Source: Tyto alba
Lineage: Eukaryota > Chordata > Aves > Strigiformes > Tytonidae
NCBI RefSeq assembly: GCF_018691265.1
Contig: NW_024881282.1
Location: 22,598,399-22,662,398 of the forward strand
Direction: 5' to 3'
Length of the DNA stretch: 64,000 bases
Shown: in pieces, positions 60,301 through 64,000 of the stretch
How the letters are laid out: each line of letters starts with the position of its first letter
How positions within the stretch are numbered: position 1 is the stretch's first letter
Translations under genes and position numbers: made by a program
The notes under the pieces: generated by a model
Told to the model about the DNA's origin: nothing
The model's database searches: none
Seen by the model: only the letters and a program-made list of their open reading frames with translations

Positions 60301-60569
60301 GAGCCGCCGTTGAGGCCGTGGACGGCGCCGGCGGGCGGCGGCGCCCCTTGGCCGTAGGCGCCCCAGTCGTCGCGGAGCGGGGCGGCGTAGGGCGCCGGCC
60401 AGGCCGGGCCGGGGGACTGGGCGCTGTCGAGGTTCACATGGTAGCCGCCGTAGTCCGCGTACTGCGGGGCGCCCACGAAGTTCTGCGCCGCCAGGTTGAG
60501 CCCCCCCGAGTGTCGCACCGGCCCGGGGTACATGGGCCCGTCCTTCTCCAGGAGGTAGCTCACGTACAT
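57173..60569 (-). CDS. CDX2: CDX2, caudal-type homeobox protein 2; complement(join(57173..57340, 57596..57741, 60047..60569))
   Basis: Caudal-family homeodomain transcription factor that specifies hindgut and intestinal epithelium and regulates posterior HOX genes. The joined frame is 278 aa (human 313). Visible in order: the family N-terminus [46 protein letters not shown] (38-55), lacking the human poly-Ala insert; [10 protein letters not shown]; a His/Pro tract (103-122); [19 protein letters not shown] with PBX-contact Trp162; then the homeodomain (about 180-239) with [22 protein letters not shown] and [11 protein letters not shown]. Ser215-Asn216 replace the human Ala-Thr. The C-terminal tail is short and lacks the LNPTVTQ ending. 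It is convergent with PDX1, as in other vertebrates. CDX2 rather than CDX1 or CDX4 follows from the N-terminal motifs and the ParaHox location. Confidence 0.96.
57341..57595 (-). other. CDX2: CDX2 intron 2
   Basis: A 255-bp GT-AG intron, donor CAG|GTCTGTCCC, acceptor in a C-rich run. It contains a run of about 18 G (plus-strand 57421-57438) and imperfect repeats of GCATCCC/GGGATGC type around 57450-57560. The donor departs from consensus at +3. Confidence 0.92.
57596..57741 (-). CDS. CDX2: CDX2 coding exon 2
   Basis: 146 nt between acceptor TCTCCTCAG and donor CAG|GTCTGT, encoding [16 protein letters not shown] through LGLSERQ, that is homeodomain helices 1 and 2. Its start supplies TT to complete Val175 with the last G of exon 1. 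Splitting of the homeodomain at ERQ/VKIW is the characteristic caudal-family intron position. Confidence 0.95.
58530..58840. promoter_or_regulatory. Candidate CDX2 intron-1 enhancer A
   Basis: Repeat-free, AT-balanced block in an otherwise GC-rich intron. It has RUNX-type AACCACA (58583-58589), GATA-type CTTATC (58687-58692) overlapping TCF-type ATCAAAG (58690-58696), and several homeobox-like words. WNT/TCF and GATA inputs are established regulators of CDX2 in mouse. Function here is inferred. Confidence 0.45.
59560..59645. promoter_or_regulatory. Candidate CDX2 intron-1 enhancer B with CDX-like sites
   Basis: A compact cluster of AT-rich sites in GC-rich DNA: TTTATATG (59579-59586), TAATTG (59591-59596), TTATAAAA (about 59598-59605) and GCTATAAG. 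TTTATA/TTTATG and their complements are the CDX consensus, so autoregulation is plausible. Inference only. Confidence 0.4.
60047..60569 (-). CDS. CDX2: CDX2 coding exon 1
   Basis: 523 nt from ATG to donor CAGG|GTAAGC, encoding residues 1-174 and the first base of Val175. The start was chosen because [10 protein letters not shown] is the invariant CDX2 N-terminus; the sequence upstream is 5' UTR. The repetitive GTGGTG stretch (plus-strand 60226-60266) encodes the His/Pro tract. Confidence 0.96.
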
Positions 60570-60765
60570 GCTGGCGGGGCCCCGGCGGCCGCTCTCCGCA
60601 TGCTGCTCGGGGCCGGGCTGCCCGGGGCGGGGAGGGGGCAGGCGGAGGGGCCGCGGCCCCGCGCTGCGCTCCGCGCTCCCGGTCCGAACCCAATGGCCGG
60701 CAGCACTTACATGATTAACGATTGTTTACAAGGCTCTATTAGTAATGGCCCAGACACTCCAAAGG
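60570..60765 (-). other. CDX2: CDX2 5' UTR
   Basis: Probable leader of about 195 nt between the predicted transcription start (about 30 bp past the TATA box) and the start codon. The half near the start codon is GC-rich; the distal half is AT-balanced (CTATTAGTAATGG, GTTTACAAGG) and conserved-looking. Confidence 0.5.
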
Positions 60766-60789
60766 CAGGTGACGTGGGGAGGCGCTGGG

Positions 60790-60823
60790 TATATAGCTAC
60801 TACCCCTAAAAGACGATTTGCAT
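60790..60823 (-). promoter_or_regulatory. CDX2: CDX2 core promoter: octamer plus TATA box
   Basis: On the coding strand a perfect ATGCAAAT octamer (plus-strand 60816-60823) is followed about 20 bp downstream by CTATATAC, a TATA box (plus-strand 60790-60795). The octamer-TATA spacing is typical of functional POU-dependent promoters. Octamer-mediated control of CDX2 by OCT1 has been described in mammals, and OCT4 represses CDX2 in early embryos. The promoter call itself is strong; the factor is inferred. Confidence 0.7.
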
Positions 60824-60829
60824 TTAAAA

Positions 60830-61010
60830 AGATAAGGAGAGGGCAGCGACCTGATCACAGCTAAATATTCAAGCCTTTATTGTTTAAGAGCTTCCTCCTT
60901 CCATTGCAACCTGGTGCACTTTAACCTCCAATCACAGGTTCAAAGGATGAAATCAAGAGACTTGCAAAAGACAGAGAGGGAGATCTAAGGGCGAGGGTGG
61001 GAATATGGGA
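60830..61010 (-). promoter_or_regulatory. CDX2 proximal upstream regulatory region
   Basis: Just upstream of the octamer lie GATAAG (60831-60836), CTTTATTG (60875-60882, CDX/HOX-like), ATTGCAAC, and AGGTTCAAAGGA (about 60937-60948, HNF4/TCF-like). Motif density and AT balance within a CpG-rich flank suggest a conserved proximal promoter. HNF4A, GATA and CDX2 itself are known CDX2 regulators; their action here is inference. Confidence 0.5.
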
Positions 61011-62695
61011 GCCGTGTATCGCGGCCGATCTGTAGGCAGCGCTTTAACCAGCTCTTCTCCGTGCTTGGGGCTGTGGGGCGGGGGGGGGAAGGGGCGGAGG
61101 AGGAGGGAGTTTTGATTAAAAATCCACAAAGCTATTTTGTCGTGGTTGTTTTAAGCAACAAACCCCACCGCGACGGCCTAACTGCTTTTTCTAACCCGCT
61201 TCCTACCCGCTCCCACTCGGCCACGGGCGATGAAGGAGAGGTAAGAGGAGAACTCCCCCCCTCCGAGGGCTCTGCCTCATCCTCCCCCACGCGTGTGTGC
61301 CTACAGAGCTTCGAGGTGGGGCGCTGCCCACTCTCCCCGTTCCAGCCTCGGCCCCGGTGCCGGGAAGGGACGAGAACCGGGGGTGCCTTCGCCTAAAACA
61401 CCCGCTGGTGGTACCCAACGCTGGAGCGAGGCCGGAGCATCTCTCCGCCCGCAGGGGCCTGGCTACCCAGTCTGGGGTGGTGGGGGGGGGGAACCATCCG
61501 CCTCCTCCCTGAGCCTGCCACCCCGCAGGGCGATTCCCTCGCCGTAGCGTGGCGGAGCCCACGGGGATGTGCCCTCCTCGCACATTCGCTTTTTCCCACC
61601 CCGAAGCCTTGGAAACCCGCTGGAAATGCCGGCCCTGGAAGAGCGGCTCCTGGGCGAGCGGCAGCCGGCTCTGCCGGCCCAGCCAGCCCCCCCTTTGAAG
61701 AGGAGACCACCTCTCAGCTTCCCCCCGCCGCTTTTATACTTTAACTTTTCACCTTGAGCGGGGACAATGCCAGACAACGTTTGCATATTCGCATCTTTTC
61801 CCATGGCACAGCGAGGAAACCTTTCACCCGCCGAGAAGAAAAAAAAAAAAAAAAAAAAAAAAATTGGATGGGGACGGGAGCGTCCCCCCCGTTTTCGCAG
61901 CACGGCTGGCCGGAGCAGCGCGGCACCGGCCGTCCCCGCCGGCTCTCCCGGGTGGGTTGCGGCTGGGTCCTGTCGGGCGCTCCCACGGGCCCCGCGCTAT
62001 CCCGGCCACGCGTGACCCGGGGCTTCCGTGCGGAGAACCGGGTGGATGTGTCCCAGGGGTATTTTTCCTCCCCCGTGGGTGGCTGTTCTGCAGACCGAGG
62101 AGTGTCCCGCCCTAGATCACTGAGGTGGGGCGTTTTGCAGGTGAGGGGGGAATTTCAGCTCTGCAGAGGCAGATCTCCCGACCCGCACTCCCTAAAAATC
62201 TCCCTCTCCTTCCCCCCATTTCCACCAGGCCCTTTGGTGCTGAGCCTAGGGCTGCCGCGGAGATATGCTTTAACACGAGTGGGACTAATTTAGCGACGTC
62301 TCCCAAAGTATCCGGGACGGTCCCATGTCAGTAGTCCTGAGGGTCCCTTCCAAGGCGGGAAGGACGGAGCATCGCTCCCGGGGAAGAGACCACGGGCGGC
62401 CGTCTCGGAGCCACAGTGGGTACCCCGACTGCGAGGAACGGGGTTACCCCCCCCTGCACACAGCCGATAATGCAGTGCCTGCGCCCACACCGTCACTTGT
62501 CGTTCGCAGACTGTCGCTGACGGCCGCGGTTGCGACCCTACGAAAACAGCAGCGCAACAGCAGGGATGAGGGAACGCCTGCCAGCCGCCTTCTCCAGAGG
62601 GGATTTCTCTCTCTGCTGCCCACTCCCACTCTCACGCCTTACCCCGGCCCCGCCAGTGGGGTAACGGGGAGAGGGAGCACGGCTTGCGGCCCCCA
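61011..62695. other. CpG-rich CDX2 upstream flank, no gene recognised
   Basis: GC-rich DNA with poly-G/poly-C and a poly-A run (about 61840-61862). No coding exon is supportable. URAD or FLT3, which follow CDX2 in other vertebrates, are not seen. Confidence 0.55.
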
Positions 62696-62875
62696 GCGCT
62701 CTCTGAGCGGGAGACTGAAATGTAATTCTGGAAAAGTAACGCTGAGTCCCTTCAGTGTAATCGCCTCTCCCGATAAGCACCGCCAAAGCCGATCTATGCG
62801 GATGTGAATTTGATGATGCCATAAACGGAGGAAGGGGTCATTAAAATGACAAAACTCTGAACATACCGTATTAAA
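62696..62875. promoter_or_regulatory. Candidate conserved element upstream of CDX2
   Basis: AT-balanced block in CpG-rich DNA with GTAATTCTGG, GTGTAATCG, GATAAGCACC, GTGAATTTGATGATG, CATAAACGG (reverse CCGTTTATG, CDX-like) and GTCATTAAAATGAC, a 14-bp perfect palindrome (62828-62841). It lies about 2.1 kb upstream of the CDX2 TATA box. Inferred regulatory. Confidence 0.4.
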
Positions 62876-63765
62876 ACGCACCAAAACCCTGAGAAACCCC
62901 GAACCAGCCCGGTTCGGTGTCTAAGGCTCCATCCACGAGTCCCCGAGGCTCCATCCACGAGCAGGCGGGTGGCAGAGCTTTGGGGTGAGACCCGACACCA
63001 ACCCGAGCTGGCGGAGATCCCCGGGGCTCCGGCGGAGGAGCAGGACAAGGCTCCGAGGCAGCACCGAGCCCGCCTGGCCGCGCAGCCAGCGCACCGCTCC
63101 GCTCTCCCCCGGCCCTGCTCCGCCTTTGACCCCAGGTGCCCCCCAAACAACACGGGGAGGACTGGGGAGACCGGGCTCTGCCTGCTGTGCCACCCTCCGG
63201 GGCAGGTGGCGAGTTGGGGACGAGGCCCGTGGTCCCCCGTGGAGGGATTCTCCGGAGCATCCCCCGCCGCCGCAGAGCTGCCCCCCCCGCTCCCGGCCCC
63301 GCCGCAGCGACCTCCTCGGCGGCTGGGGGGGGGTGGGGGTGGGGGGGGGAACGCTCTGCCGCTGGGACCCTCTTTTCTTAAAATAAGAGGGATCCCGAGC
63401 CGCGCACACCCCGAGCCTGCCTGTCTGCGGGCTGGCCGGGCTTCCTTTCCTTGCGACTGGGGGCAGGATTTGTCCTCCTCTCCCTCTCCCCAGAGATCGG
63501 GGGGGTTGGGGAGGGGGTGTATCTCTCTCAGCTGAGGTGCCCCCCTTTTCTCCCTGCGGTCCTGGAAGAGGCGATTGAGGCGGGAGGTTTCCCGGGCCGG
63601 CCATGGCAGCTGCCCGCTCCCTCCCTGCCTCCTCCTCGGGCCCCTCCGCTGGCTCTGGCCCAGAGCCGCAGGCCCAGGAGAGGAGAGGGGACCCCAGGAC
63701 CGGACCCCAAGATCGAAGCGCGGGCGACTCCCTGATCTCTTCCTTTTTTCTTAATTCGTTTTTTT
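62876..63765. other. CpG-rich flank, no gene recognised
   Basis: High-GC DNA with poly-G runs (about 63325-63350) and several overlapping open frames produced by composition. No exon supported. Confidence 0.55.
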
Positions 63766-63850
63766 CTTATTTCGTTAGATCCGGCTTCGGGAAATGTGAC
63801 CCAACGCCTCTCAAGCTGACAAGTGCCTGATCATATTTACAAGGAATTAT
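63766..63850. promoter_or_regulatory. Short conserved-looking element near the right edge
   Basis: About 80 bp of balanced sequence (GAAATGTGACCC, CAAGCTGACAAGTGCCTGATC, ATATTTACAAGG) between CpG-rich and homopolymeric DNA. Inferred from texture only. Confidence 0.25.
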
Positions 63851-63854
63851 GACT

Positions 63855-63889
<35 letters not shown>

Positions 63890-63942
63890 TTTGGGTTTTT
63901 TTTGCTTGCTTGTGGCTTGTTTTGTTTTGTTTTGTTTTGTTC
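63851..63942 (+). repeat. Poly-T, (TG)n and (TTTTG)n low-complexity cluster
   Basis: Poly-T of about 23 bases, a short (GT)n, a second T run and about five TTTTG units in succession. Confidence 0.9.
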
Positions 63943-64000
63943 CCCCCGTCCTCCGTGCTGATCCCCTGTATTTCCACCGTTTTACCCAGGTGCGCTCCGG

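Noticed and set aside
59574..60809. 411-codon open frame on the + strand over CDX2 exon 1
   Set aside because: It is the antisense shadow of GC-rich CDX2 coding DNA; composition is Gly/Val/Arg repeats and it runs through the CDX2 splice site and promoter.
61011..64000. URAD or FLT3 exons, expected beyond CDX2
   Set aside because: No recognisable exon of either gene is present; the region is CpG-rich non-coding DNA.
1..64000. CRISPR arrays, bacterial operons, ribosome binding sites, tRNA or rRNA genes
   Set aside because: The window is vertebrate nuclear DNA; tandem repeats here lack spacer structure and I recognised no tRNA or rRNA sequence.

Overview
The window is vertebrate nuclear DNA, almost certainly from a bird. 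It carries two of the three ParaHox homeobox genes. PDX1 lies on the + strand in two coding exons (30886-31282 and 34552-34940), and CDX2 lies on the - strand in three coding exons (60569-60047, 57741-57596, 57340-57173). Both are spliced, with GT/AG introns and reading frames that join exactly. The bird assignment rests on three things: a CR1 LINE 3' end finishing in the typical ATTCTATGA-type tail (about 51840-52128), an avian ERVL-type solo LTR (39035-40039), and very GC-rich, homopolymer-laden DNA around PDX1 and CDX2. The two genes are convergent with about 22 kb between their stop codons. This matches the conserved GSX1 - PDX1 - CDX2 order of vertebrates. The third member, GSX1, is not in the window and would be expected beyond the left end.

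Layout. 1-2300 is CpG-rich DNA with several blocks that look like conserved non-coding elements and one good CTCF-like site. 2300-27280 is a 25 kb gene desert with no exon I can support; it holds an AT-rich microsatellite, a small hAT-like DNA transposon relic, an old CR1 relic and four stretches that look like ancient regulatory DNA (about 9180, 14720, 19890 and 21350). 27285-30885 is the PDX1 5' regulatory region: two enhancer-like blocks with FOXA-type sites, a 1.6 kb GC-rich minisatellite of about 40-bp units, a third enhancer-like block, and a TATA-less CpG-island promoter with a CACGTG E-box. PDX1 and its 3' UTR run to about 36.9 kb. 36.9-56.5 kb is intergenic: an (AT)n tract, the solo LTR, an isolated CpG island at 46.3-46.66 kb followed by 1.2 kb of pyrimidine-only repeat, and the CR1. 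CDX2 with its 3' UTR, two introns, octamer-plus-TATA promoter and upstream CpG-rich flank fills 56.5-64 kb.

How the genes work together. In vertebrates PDX1 directs pancreas and duodenum formation and insulin-gene transcription, while CDX2 directs hindgut and intestinal identity; both are DNA-binding homeodomain factors. The PDX1 homeodomain appears identical to the mammalian one, while the PBX-contact motifs of both proteins carry a substitution beside the invariant tryptophan (FAWM in PDX1, EWV in CDX2). The CDX2 C-terminal tail is short and ends in a way that hints at a frame change.

Limits. No alignment or database search was possible. Gene calls and exon borders are firm. Claims that non-coding blocks are conserved or are enhancers rest on their base composition and motif content and are inferences.
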